From Lachnospiraceae bacterium (lineage in GTDB: Bacteria; Bacillota; Clostridia; Lachnospirales; Lachnospiraceae), in contig JAKSRV010000006.1 of the NCBI GenBank assembly GCA_024403435.1, positions 1-40,567 of the forward strand: a DNA stretch of 40,567 nucleotides. The letters run 5' to 3'. A program made the position numbers and the translations under genes. Under the pieces are notes generated by a model, which was not told where the DNA came from, ran no database searches, and worked only from the letters and a program-made list of their open reading frames with translations. Shown here piece after piece: positions 1 through 7,278 of this stretch. Position 1 is the first letter of the stretch. Each line of letters begins with the position of its first letter.

Positions 1-337
1 CGATCGGAAGCAGTGTTTCGCTTGCCCACCCCTGATGTACACATAGGTTATTGGGGCATTCTGCAGAGTTCATTCGTATGTCATGGTTTTTTATTTCGAT
101 ACTGTTTTTTGCGTTTTCATCGGATGGAATACCTAATATCATATCATCGGATTTGCTCAAATCGATAACCTTGTATACCTCACCGTCCACATAGATGGTA
201 GCTGTTTTGCGGTTCCCGGAATTAAGGCGCATTACGAGTATGGCAACACATGAAGCTAACAGTAATACAACCAGTATTGCTGCCGCAATAAATATTCTTT
301 TGTTTTCTGAAATTTTTGTGTTTTCTTTATTATCCAT
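1..337 (-). CDS. NusG domain II-containing membrane-anchored protein (partial, C-terminus off the left edge)
   Basis: I translated this reading frame directly from the minus strand; it begins at ATG 337-335 and is still open at base 1 (112 codons seen). A short polar N-terminus precedes one hydrophobic segment (about residues 15-36), so the protein is probably anchored with its remainder outside. The extracytoplasmic part contains TIYVDGEVYKV and ends in CPNNLCVHQGW, the hallmark of the NusG_II family (PF07009), which lacks the transcription-factor part of NusG. In Firmicutes such proteins often sit near ApbE flavin transferases and Gx-type transporters; an ApbE gene lies 3 kb away on the other strand. 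The gene is divergent from the operon starting at 387, with only 49 bp between the starts. The exact function of the family is not established. Confidence 0.8.
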   Translation of the reverse strand, partial: MDNKENTKISENKRIFIAAAILVVLLLASCVAILVMRLNSGNRKTATIYVDGEVYKVIDLSKSDDMILGIPSDENAKNSIEIKNHDIRMNSAECPNNLCVHQGWASETLLPI

Positions 338-386
338 TATGCTTATTATGATAAGAGTGATTGTTTATAGATAGAGTATATCAAAT

Positions 387-1550
387 ATGAATGGTGAAGT
401 GATTTCTTTTTACGAAAATTTCACATGTCTTGCAGACAAATGTCCCGACAATTGTTGTCGTGCCTGGGATATGCCGGTGGACTCGGAGACACTGGAGCGA
501 TATCGCAGCACCGAAGGTAAAGAGGGATTAAAGCTGCAGCTAAAGCTTACTCACAACAAAGAAGGGGATGTTGTACTAAGAACCCTTTTTGGAAAGTGTG
601 TGAATCTGAGCAAGGATGGATTGTGTAAGTTGCAGTGTAACGGCCAGGGTGAGTACATGCCCAAGGTATGTCGTGTATACCCCAGAAACACAGTTGCTTA
701 CGGAGACTATCACTATGGAATGATAGATTTATCCTGCATAGCCGCGGCAAAAATGTTTGTAGAAACAGAAGGTCGGTTGGAGTTCGTGCCTGAACCCGAG
801 GATATGCCTATCTATTGGGAAATAAATGATGTATATGATGATTTTGTGAGTGATCTTCGCGCGGACCTAGACGAGGTGCTCGGTTATCTGTGGAACGCCG
901 AGGAATCCTTGTGGATTATAGAGAGAAATATTTTTGCACATGTCTATGCGATGCATCTTCATCTGGTCAGAGATGATATCGAAGGTGCGAGATATATGCC
1001 TTTTGAGATGGAAGCGCTTGAGGAGATGAGTGAAGAGACCCGGCCTGCCATCCTTAGGGAAAGAGCATCCGATGATATGGGTGAGTATCCATTCTTTCCC
1101 ATGAGCTTTATAAATGAATTGATATATCAGAATATTCCGGAGGATTATCTGAGACTGTATCATTCAAAGGTATATAAGCTGTTTAAATCATATAAGCGAC
1201 AGTTCGGACAGATTACCGAGAGCGGGGCTGACAGAGCCTTTATGGGCAACTGGATGGAAATCTGTGAAAAATATGATTGGCTGATGGATAAGATGAAGTC
1301 ATATTTTTCGTATAAGCTTCAGATGAATTATTTGAATGCATCGATAGATTATTATGTGTTGGAGCCTGTGCTTTTGGCGATGCTTAACGTACAATTCCTG
1401 ATGGTGTTTATCATCACCGCCGATGGCAAAGGAGACAGAATTACCAAGGGATTGTTTGCAGAACTGATTGCGGAAAATGAGCGCCTTCTCTCGCATAATA
1501 AGGTATTCAATTCCGAGGCTATGCAAAGAATCAGAAACGAACTTTTTTAG
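387..1550 (+). CDS. FliB-family (flagellin lysine-N-methylase-like) cysteine-rich protein
   Basis: This 387-residue protein opens with a Cys cluster, CLADKCPDNCC at about residues 14-24, followed by GKCVNLSKDGLCKLQ and the CRVYPR segment near residues 69-100. This arrangement is that of the FliB/YkgJ-like family, whose founding member FliB is needed for lysine N-methylation of flagellin in Salmonella. The cysteines probably bind a metal or an Fe-S cluster (inference). The rest is alpha-helical without recognisable motifs. No flagellar gene occurs in the window, so flagellin as substrate is not shown. It is the first gene of a (+) operon: the metallopeptidase starts 2 bp after its stop. The ribosome site before ATG 387 is weak. 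Confidence 0.72.
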   Translation: MNGEVISFYENFTCLADKCPDNCCRAWDMPVDSETLERYRSTEGKEGLKLQLKLTHNKEGDVVLRTLFGKCVNLSKDGLCKLQCNGQGEYMPKVCRVYPRNTVAYGDYHYGMIDLSCIAAAKMFVETEGRLEFVPEPEDMPIYWEINDVYDDFVSDLRADLDEVLGYLWNAEESLWIIERNIFAHVYAMHLHLVRDDIEGARYMPFEMEALEEMSEETRPAILRERASDDMGEYPFFPMSFINELIYQNIPEDYLRLYHSKVYKLFKSYKRQFGQITESGADRAFMGNWMEICEKYDWLMDKMKSYFSYKLQMNYLNASIDYYVLEPVLLAMLNVQFLMVFIITADGKGDRITKGLFAELIAENERLLSHNKVFNSEAMQRIRNELF

Positions 1551-1552
1551 AT

Positions 1553-2152
1553 ATGAGTGGTTTATTTTTTAATAGAATTCAAGAGCAACATTATGATGCA
1601 CAATCATATGATATAGAAATAGTGCGCAGCAGAAGGCGCAGTAAGGCAATAGAGATTAAGCCCGGCGGTCGCATAATTGTAAGAGTACCTTTGCTTACTA
1701 CCGAAGCGTCCGCGAGAAGATTCGTAGAACAGCATTCGGGCTGGATAGAAAAACATCTGGCTAAAATACAGGCTGCCGAACGAATCCGGGTAGACAGACT
1801 CACCGATGAGGAATTGGATGAGTTGGTAAAAAAAGCCAAGGAGATAATTCCTGAGAGGGTTGCGTATTATGCACCGCTGATAGGTGTGGATTACGGACGG
1901 ATTACAATCAGAAATCAGCGTACCAGGTGGGGAAGCTGTTCAGCAAAAGGCAATCTGAATTTTAATTGTCTTTTGATGCTTACACCGCCCGAAGTGATAG
2001 ACAGTGTGGTGGTGCATGAACTGTGTCACAGACTGGAGATGAATCATTCGAGGGCTTTTTATGCTCAGGTCTTGAGAGTATTCCCTGAATATAAAAAGTG
2101 GGACAAATGGCTGAAGGCCAACGGAAATGCTATAATGAAAAGAAATCCGTAA
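1553..2152 (+). CDS. YgjP-like M48-type zinc metallopeptidase (DUF45)
   Basis: The 199-residue product carries the DUF45/YgjP pattern: RSRRRSKAIEIKPGG near the N-terminus, then RTRWGSCS at about residues 123-130 and the zinc motif VVHELCHRLEMNHSRAFY near residues 152-169, an HExxH variant (HELCH) with a downstream conserved His. Family length is usually 170-240 residues, so the gene is complete. E. coli YgjP has been described as a UTP pyrophosphatase although the fold is that of a zincin; I therefore call the fold and not the substrate. It starts 2 bp after the FliB-like gene and is probably translationally coupled to it. Confidence 0.85.
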   Translation: MSGLFFNRIQEQHYDAQSYDIEIVRSRRRSKAIEIKPGGRIIVRVPLLTTEASARRFVEQHSGWIEKHLAKIQAAERIRVDRLTDEELDELVKKAKEIIPERVAYYAPLIGVDYGRITIRNQRTRWGSCSAKGNLNFNCLLMLTPPEVIDSVVVHELCHRLEMNHSRAFYAQVLRVFPEYKKWDKWLKANGNAIMKRNP

Positions 2153-2173
2153 CGGATGTAAGAGGAGAATAGA

Positions 2174-2584
2174 ATGTATCAGCACAAAGTACAGTATTAT
2201 GAAACAGACAAGATGCTCGTAACTCACCATTCCAACTATATCAGATGGATGGAAGAGGCGAGAGTTGATTACCTTGAGAAGATAAATTGGCCTTATACCA
2301 GATTGGAGGAGGAAGGAATTATTTCTCCTGTAATAGCGGTAGATGCCAAGTACAAGAAGAGTACCACCTTCAATGATATGGTAACAATCGATGTCAAGAT
2401 TCAGGAGTTCAAAGGTGTAAAGCTCAAGCTTGCTTATACAATGACTAATCAGAACGGTGAGGCAGTGTGCGAGGGACATTCCGAGCATTGTTTCCTGACA
2501 AGAGAGGGCAGACCTATGATGATCAGAGATACTTATCCTGATTTTTATAAAGCATTGATGAAGGCCTTGGAAGAGCAGGAGTAA
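2174..2584 (+). CDS. Acyl-CoA thioesterase, 4HBT/YbgC-FadM family
   Basis: A 136-residue hotdog-fold protein of typical length for the YbgC/FadM group. The N-terminal active-site segment reads YYETDKMLVTHHSNYIRWME, matching the family pattern Y-x-D/E-T-D-x(3)-V-x-x-x-x-Y-x-x-W/F-E; the Asp in ETDKM is the expected catalytic residue. The later TFNDMVTIDVKI and MTNQNGEAVCEG strands fit the second half of the fold. A good ribosome site (AGAGGAGA) precedes ATG 2174. The likely reaction is hydrolysis of a fatty or aromatic acyl-CoA thioester in the cytoplasm; chain preference cannot be told. The stop overlaps the start of the folate gene by one base. Confidence 0.88.
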   Translation: MYQHKVQYYETDKMLVTHHSNYIRWMEEARVDYLEKINWPYTRLEEEGIISPVIAVDAKYKKSTTFNDMVTIDVKIQEFKGVKLKLAYTMTNQNGEAVCEGHSEHCFLTREGRPMMIRDTYPDFYKALMKALEEQE

Positions 2585-3426
2585 TGCTGATGGATTACAG
2601 AATGATAAAGATTCGCGAGCTTAATGTGTATGCGAATCATGGAGTGTATGCAGAGGAAACTGAAAAAGGACAGGATTTTTTTATAAATGCTGATTTGTAT
2701 TTGTATGCGGATGAGCAGGATGTGCTGTCGGATGAACTCGATGAGACTGTAAACTATGCAGAGCTTTGTTCGTTTATAACAGATTATATGAAGGCAAATA
2801 CCTGCAAGCTGCTTGAACGTATCAGTGAGTTGCTGTGTATAGAAATCCTGACAAGATACGACCGGGTAGAATCAGTGCGCCTGGAAATTCGTAAGCCCGA
2901 TGCTCCGATAGGATTACCTTTTGAATCGGTATCGGTAGAAAGGAAGCTGTCATGGCATACCGCTTATCTGTCGCTTGGCTCCAATATGGGTGAGAAGCAA
3001 AAGTTTATTGACGATGCAATAGAAGCACTCAAAAAGCAAAATCATACAAAAGTGGCAGCAGTATCGGACATGCTGATAACCAAGCCGTACGGACCGGTAG
3101 AGCAGGACGATTTTATTAACTGTGCCGTTGAAATCAAGACTTTGCTTTCACCTGTAAAGCTGCTGGATTTTCTCCATGAAACAGAACAGGCGGCAGACAG
3201 AAAGCGTGAGATACACTGGGGACCCAGAACACTGGATATGGATATAGTGTTCTATGATGAGGAAGTGATTTCTACCACAAATCTAATCGTGCCTCATGTT
3301 GATATGCATAACAGATTCTTTGTTTTGAAGCCGATGTCTCAGATAGCGGGCTTCTACAGACATCCGATTTTAGGGAAAACGGTTCAGCAGATGCTGAATG
3401 AATTGGATACATGTGAGGATTGTTAA
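2584..3426 (+). CDS. folKB: Bifunctional dihydroneopterin aldolase / HPPK (FolB-FolK fusion)
   Basis: Two folate enzymes are fused in 280 residues. Residues ~6-120 are FolB: NVYANHGVYAEE near the start, the LLERISELL helix and RKPDAPIG, which supply the family's conserved Glu and Lys. Residues ~128-275 are FolK (6-hydroxymethyl-7,8-dihydropterin pyrophosphokinase): SLGSNMG, GPVEQDDFINC, GPRTLDMDIVFYD and VPHVDMHNRFFVLKPM. Together they convert dihydroneopterin to the pyrophosphorylated pterin used by FolP. Such fusions are known in Firmicutes. No folP, folE or folC is nearby, so the gene is detached from the rest of the pathway. Its ATG overlaps the thioesterase stop. Confidence 0.93.
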   Translation: MLMDYRMIKIRELNVYANHGVYAEETEKGQDFFINADLYLYADEQDVLSDELDETVNYAELCSFITDYMKANTCKLLERISELLCIEILTRYDRVESVRLEIRKPDAPIGLPFESVSVERKLSWHTAYLSLGSNMGEKQKFIDDAIEALKKQNHTKVAAVSDMLITKPYGPVEQDDFINCAVEIKTLLSPVKLLDFLHETEQAADRKREIHWGPRTLDMDIVFYDEEVISTTNLIVPHVDMHNRFFVLKPMSQIAGFYRHPILGKTVQQMLNELDTCEDC

Positions 3427-3432
3427 TCACAT

Positions 3433-4518
3433 ATGAAAAAACAGTATTTTAGAAAAATGTTTGAAATTATAGCGGCTGTACTTACAGCTGCTATTTTCAT
3501 AACCGGATGCGGTATATATGAAGACTATACAATGGCAGATATGGCTATGGGCACTGTTTTTACGGTGCATTATATAGCTATCGGTTCCGGAACCGGTATA
3601 CAGGTGCAAAATGAGTTATACGCGGCAGATGACGAGCTGGAAGATAATATTTTGTCGAGAAGGGTCGTGGGATCTGAATTGTATTTGTTGAATCAATCGG
3701 CAGGAAGTCAGGATGGTTATGAGCTTTCGGCAGAGTTGGAGGATTATCTGTTGCTATGTCTGGAGCTGTCAGAGAAGACCGACGGAGCCTTTGATGTGAC
3801 TGTCGGAGCCTTGGCAGAACTGTGGGGGATAGATGAGGCTGCAATGAATCCGGAGGATTTTGAGCTTCCTTCCGCGGAAGCTGTTGATTTTGCATGTAAC
3901 AATTGCGGGTATGAGAAAGTAGAAATCTCTGAACATAGGATATACATTCCGGAAGGTCTGATTATCGATTTGGGAGCGGTAGGTAAAGGAATATATTTAT
4001 CACGTGCCCATGATATATTTGGAGACAGAGTTAAGTACGGAATAGTAAGCGCGGGCGGTAGCATACTTACATACGGGTATAAAGACGGAGGACAGCCTTG
4101 GAATGTGGGAATTGCAGATCCCGCGAATACGGATAAGGTAATAGCTAACCTTAGGCTTGATGGTAGCTTTTTTGTATCAACGTCAGGTGATTATGAGAGA
4201 TTTGTCGAATATGACGGAATCAGATATCATCATATTTTGAATGTCGCGACAGGTTATCCTGCTGACAGCGGAATCAGCTCTGTTACCGCTGTGATTCCTA
4301 CAGACAAGGACTGGAAGGGATATTTTAAGAGAGACTATGCTACGCTTGATAATAAAGATATCGGAGGTCTGATGTCGGATGCCATTACAACTGCGATATT
4401 TGTTTTGGGAGAAGAGGAAGGTATGAAACTCGCTGCCGAATACAATGTAGAGGTGCTGCTGGTTAGGAATGACGGCTCTACGGTAATGAGTGACGGAATG
4501 GTGAAATATATTTATTGA
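3433..4518 (+). CDS. apbE: FAD:protein FMN transferase, ApbE family lipoprotein
   Basis: The 361-residue protein begins with a lipoprotein signal peptide (KK near the start, hydrophobic core, lipobox ITGC with Cys26), so it should be anchored on the outer face of the membrane. ApbE motifs follow: MAMGTVFTVHY, IDLGAVGKGIYLSRA, SAGGSILTYG, STSGDYERFVEYDG, YHHILNVATGYPA and LMSDAITTAIFVLG, the last holding the Mg-binding Asp/Thr. The enzyme attaches FMN from FAD to Thr/Ser of target proteins (RnfG/NqrC-type or FMN-binding domains). No target is visible in the window. It starts 6 bp after folKB and is the last gene of the operon; no clear terminator follows. Confidence 0.93.
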   Translation: MKKQYFRKMFEIIAAVLTAAIFITGCGIYEDYTMADMAMGTVFTVHYIAIGSGTGIQVQNELYAADDELEDNILSRRVVGSELYLLNQSAGSQDGYELSAELEDYLLLCLELSEKTDGAFDVTVGALAELWGIDEAAMNPEDFELPSAEAVDFACNNCGYEKVEISEHRIYIPEGLIIDLGAVGKGIYLSRAHDIFGDRVKYGIVSAGGSILTYGYKDGGQPWNVGIADPANTDKVIANLRLDGSFFVSTSGDYERFVEYDGIRYHHILNVATGYPADSGISSVTAVIPTDKDWKGYFKRDYATLDNKDIGGLMSDAITTAIFVLGEEEGMKLAAEYNVEVLLVRNDGSTVMSDGMVKYIY

Positions 4519-4556
4519 CGCACAGTAACTCGTATTATATAGTCATATTAAGTTTT

Positions 4557-4618
4557 GTTCATATGAATGATTGAGACTTGTATTCATATGAATAATCGTT
4601 AATTACATTCATATGAAT
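4557..4618. promoter_or_regulatory. Triple palindromic operator, 25-bp phased (likely ArsR-family sites)
   Basis: Three copies of the 12-bp palindrome ATTCATATGAAT lie at 4557-4568 (one mismatch, G at 4557), 4582-4593 and 4607-4618 (both perfect). Their centres are 4562.5, 4587.5 and 4612.5, exactly 25 bp apart. The half site ATATGAA/TTCATAT resembles known ArsR/SmtB operators. They lie 100-160 bp upstream of the ArsR gene and no other start follows, which suggests autoregulation. The third copy falls between a weak -35-like TTACAT (4603-4608) and TATAAG (4626-4631), 17 bp apart, so a bound repressor could block the promoter. The promoter is only a suggestion; the palindromes are directly visible. 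Confidence 0.75.
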
Positions 4619-4717
4619 GCTGTCGTATAAGGATGAGTGTGGTTGAAACATATAAATGTAGTTGTATGAGTATGAAAGTAGTTGGTCTGATATAAATAAC
4701 AGGACGGGGAGATAATT

Positions 4718-5044
4718 ATGGATGATAAGATAAAAGAGTTGGTAGATAAACAGCTTCCTCCGGATGAGGAGCTTCAGGAGCTTGCCGAGTTTTTCAAGGT
4801 GTTTGGTGATGCGACACGTCTCAAGATATTGAATGTATTGATAGTTTCCGAGATGTGCGTTCAGGATATTGCATATTCTATCGGAATGAGTGAATCAGCT
4901 GTGTCTCATCAGCTCAGAGTACTGAAGCAGATGGACTTGGTGAAGAACAGAAGAGATGGCAAGACTATTTTCTACGCTCTTGCCGATACACATATTTTGA
5001 CGATTCTGAATACAGGCATCGAGCATTTGGAAGAAGAGGATTAA
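4718..5044 (+). CDS. ArsR/SmtB-family metal-responsive repressor (alpha-5 zinc-site type)
   Basis: A 108-residue winged-helix repressor of standard ArsR length. FKVFGDATRLKILNVL and the recognition helix region MSESAVSHQLRVLKQMDLV followed by the wing RRDGKTIFYAL are diagnostic. The C-terminal helix has D90, H92, H103 and E106, with the same spacing as the alpha-5 zinc ligands of SmtB (D104, H106, H117, E120). The alpha-3 region has only one Cys (EMCVQDI), so a CadC/ArsR-type thiol site is absent. I infer a Zn(II)-sensing (possibly Co/Ni) repressor of the SmtB/CzrA type. The ribosome site is GGGGAGA before ATG 4718. No metal pump or metallothionein is next to it, which is unusual. Confidence 0.92.
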   Translation: MDDKIKELVDKQLPPDEELQELAEFFKVFGDATRLKILNVLIVSEMCVQDIAYSIGMSESAVSHQLRVLKQMDLVKNRRDGKTIFYALADTHILTILNTGIEHLEEED

Positions 5045-5048
5045 TAAT

Positions 5049-5328
5049 CTCGATATATAGGACAAAATGTGTTGATAAATATTGCGCGACAGCAGTTGAA
5101 TGCTTCGTGGTCGTTCACTGACAGCTTCTAAGTCTACATCACGTGACTTCAACGAACACAACATAAACTCGCACTCTCATTGATATGAGAGCGCTCAGAC
5201 AGTTATGTTGCTATATCGTCTGTCTTGGATGACAGACGATATTCGTTTACGTCACTACTGTAGACTAAGGAGCTGTAGCATTCACTTTAACTACGCATAC
5301 AACTATCTGTCGCAGCTGTATATATGAG
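5049..5328 (+). ncRNA. Candidate structured RNA (or palindromic element) with three-way junction
   Basis: This gene-free stretch folds extensively by hand. Outer pairings are 5049-5059/5319-5328 (one bulged G), 5086-5092/5307-5313 (7 bp) and 5098-5103/5278-5283 with 5094-5097/5289-5292. The main helix is 5121-5138/5259-5276: 17 of 18 positions pair (one A-A mismatch, one G-U). It continues through small internal loops to 5143-5147/5251-5255 and 5151-5155/5243-5247. These enclose two hairpins: 5159-5166/5203-5210, capped by 5174-5180/5185-5191, and a perfect 12-bp stem 5213-5224/5231-5242 with a 6-base loop. A run of five T follows at 5331-5335. It begins 5 bp after the ArsR stop, so it may be that mRNA's 3' part. 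No known RNA class was recognised. The strand is uncertain because an inverted structure also fits a MITE-like DNA element. Confidence 0.55.
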
Positions 5329-5378
5329 CGTTTTTATATACTGAGTTCAACTAATGAAAACTAACGACGAAATATGAA

Positions 5379-5407
5379 AAATCCGGCACTCAATCAGCGC
5401 CGGATTT
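5379..5407 (-). terminator. Rho-independent terminator of the C11 peptidase gene
   Basis: A perfect 9-bp stem, AAATCCGGC at 5379-5387 with GCCGGATTT at 5399-5407 and an 11-base loop. Read on the minus strand it is followed by a run of T (complement of 5377-5380), and it lies 50 bp past the stop of the minus-strand C11 gene. On the plus strand the tail is not T-rich, so the minus direction is preferred. Confidence 0.75.
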
Positions 5408-5456
5408 ATGTATATGTGATTCAATTATATGTCTTTATATATTGAACCGGCAGTTA

Positions 5457-7220
5457 TTAATACCAGTCGTAATCGTAGTAATAATCGTCATCGTAGTAAT
5501 AATAATCATCGTCGTAATAGTAGTCATCATCGTCGTAATAGTAGTCATCATCGTAATCATAGTAGTAATCATCGTAGTAGTCGTAATCGAAGTCGTCATC
5601 ATCCCAGAAATCCCAGAAACCGGATCCCCATGAATCATCATCCCAGTCATCCCAGTATTCGTCAGAATCATCATTGAACCAGCCCCAATCACTCCAGTCA
5701 TAATCGTCTTCATATTCATCCCAGCCGTCCCAGTCATCATCCCAATCACTGTAATCGTAATAATTGCCGGTTCCTTCTGCGTCTACAAATTTATTCAACC
5801 AGTCAACATACTTTGAATCAAAGCCACAGTTGTTGAAGATATTTCTGAGATCATTGTAAAAGGTAGCGTCTCCGTAGGGAAGTGTGACTGAAATGCCGGT
5901 TAAGCCTGCATCTCCGGAGGTCGCATTTACATATAACAGAGTATTGTTTACGGCCGATCTGAGTGCTTGGCTTTCCTCTGTATCAAGAGTTGAAGCCAGG
6001 GACATAATGTCGGTGATGTAGTACTGAGACAATGAGTAGTTCTCGTCATCCGAATAGTAATCACTGAAGAAATAATCGATAAATCCGGTTCTTGATGCCA
6101 TGGATGATGATACACCGAAGTGTGCATCTATTGCAGGATGGATACGTCCGTTGTTGCCGGCTCTCATTACTACGCGGCTGTAGTTGTTGTCGAGAAGGGC
6201 CTTTTCATTTGCATATGCAAAATCTGTCCAAGCAGTCCAGAGAACCTTCATCATACCCTCATCAATGAGTGCGAGGATTGAATTGTCACCGGCAGTTGAG
6301 TCGTTGGCATTAGCATTAACCATATCGTCAATGATATATTCAGCCAGATCGGTGGTAGGGATAGAAGAGTTGCTGTATAGCTTAGACAGCCAGTCGGTGT
6401 AATACCATCCAAGGCCTGATTCAAAGTCCTCTGAAAGAATTGTATAGTCACAATAATCATAGAGAGCTACACATACTTCGAGGCTGGACATGATACAGCA
6501 GTCCATTCCTATAAAGTCAAAATATACACCACCGGCATTGAGCGCGGTCTGCATTTCATCAATGGTAAGGGCAGCGTTTGAATCGTCGTTCCATTCATCA
6601 TAGCCAAAGCCGTATACGGGACCGCCACCATGATTCCAGAAAATGAGAATGTATCTGTCGGCAGGATAGTTGGATGCACCCCAAGAGATAAAATCACCGA
6701 GCGTTGAAGCAATTGTGCAATCCAGCTGACCGAGTGAATCGTCTACTAAGGTAAGGCCACTGCCGTTTACTTCGTATCTCTGAGTTCTGTTGGCGCTGAT
6801 ACCGTAGTTTTGCCATTTTTTGGTACCCATTGTCTGGACAACAACATTTACATTATCGGATGAGCCGGCCTTGATGATCTCGGATAAATCGGTGGTGGCT
6901 TCGCTGTCATCTGTCTCAAGGTTTGAACCGTTCATATACAACATGATGGTAACCTTGTCCTGATTATTACCCTTGAGATGTACCTGATTGCTTCTGACAG
7001 CACTGCTGTCATAGAGAGTAGTGCCTACGCCGGCACTGCCTGATGTGCTGTGACTGCCGGAACCGGAGTTGGAAGTGTCCGTGTCATCATAATAATAACG
7101 TTCATCATAGTCTTCATCGTAATAATTGTCATCCAATAATCCGCAAGCGTTCATTGTGAGCAATGAAGCGGAGAGAATTATGGTCAGTATTTTCATTGCG
7201 CTATCTTTTATTCTTTTCAT
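5457..7220 (-). CDS. Clostripain-family (C11) cysteine peptidase lipoprotein with Asp/Tyr-rich tail
   Basis: The frame is open further upstream, but ATG 7220 is preferred because AAAGGAGA precedes it and a lipoprotein-like signal peptide follows (LLTMNAC, Cys26). This gives 587 residues. An Asp/Tyr/Ser linker (28-80) leads to the peptidase domain (about 88-480), starting VTIMLYMNGSNLE. The catalytic dyad is H197 in FWNHGGG and C242 in GMDCCIMSSLEV, as in clostripain. The last 102 residues (486-587) are almost entirely Asp, Tyr and Trp, encoded by near-simple repeats. C11 enzymes cleave after Arg/Lys, often calcium-activated and self-processing. The protein should sit on the outer membrane face. 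It lies 58 bp downstream of the permease gene and may be cotranscribed with it. Confidence 0.88.
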   Translation of the reverse strand: MKRIKDSAMKILTIILSASLLTMNACGLLDDNYYDEDYDERYYYDDTDTSNSGSGSHSTSGSAGVGTTLYDSSAVRSNQVHLKGNNQDKVTIMLYMNGSNLETDDSEATTDLSEIIKAGSSDNVNVVVQTMGTKKWQNYGISANRTQRYEVNGSGLTLVDDSLGQLDCTIASTLGDFISWGASNYPADRYILIFWNHGGGPVYGFGYDEWNDDSNAALTIDEMQTALNAGGVYFDFIGMDCCIMSSLEVCVALYDYCDYTILSEDFESGLGWYYTDWLSKLYSNSSIPTTDLAEYIIDDMVNANANDSTAGDNSILALIDEGMMKVLWTAWTDFAYANEKALLDNNYSRVVMRAGNNGRIHPAIDAHFGVSSSMASRTGFIDYFFSDYYSDDENYSLSQYYITDIMSLASTLDTEESQALRSAVNNTLLYVNATSGDAGLTGISVTLPYGDATFYNDLRNIFNNCGFDSKYVDWLNKFVDAEGTGNYYDYSDWDDDWDGWDEYEDDYDWSDWGWFNDDSDEYWDDWDDDSWGSGFWDFWDDDDFDYDYYDDYYYDYDDDYYYDDDDYYYDDDYYYYDDDYYYDYDWY

Positions 7221-7278
7221 GATAAATCTCCTTTTGTCGGCGTAAATATGCCGGTACGCGATGATTAAATAAATAATC

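Noticed and set aside
1940..2488. 182-codon minus-strand open frame over the metallopeptidase/thioesterase junction
   Set aside because: Antisense to two confident genes with motifs; no ribosome site.
4557..4618. CRISPR-like array because of regular 25-bp spacing
   Set aside because: Repeats are only 12 bp palindromes with 13-bp spacers, three copies, no cas genes; an operator array explains them better.
5049..5328. SRP RNA, 6S RNA, tmRNA, RNase P RNA or T-box leader
   Set aside because: No GGAA-type SRP loop, no single rod with a central bubble, no tRNA-like ends or tag frame, no T-box sequence; overall form is a three-way junction.
5049..5328. Retron msr-msd region
   Set aside because: No reverse transcriptase gene anywhere in the window.
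5429..5749. Open frames on both strands across the C11 tail, including a very hydrophobic Val/Ile peptide (5442-5633) and a Met/Thr-rich peptide
   Set aside because: They are frame shadows of the GAT/TAC/TAT simple repeat coding for the Asp/Tyr tail; no ribosome site and no natural composition.
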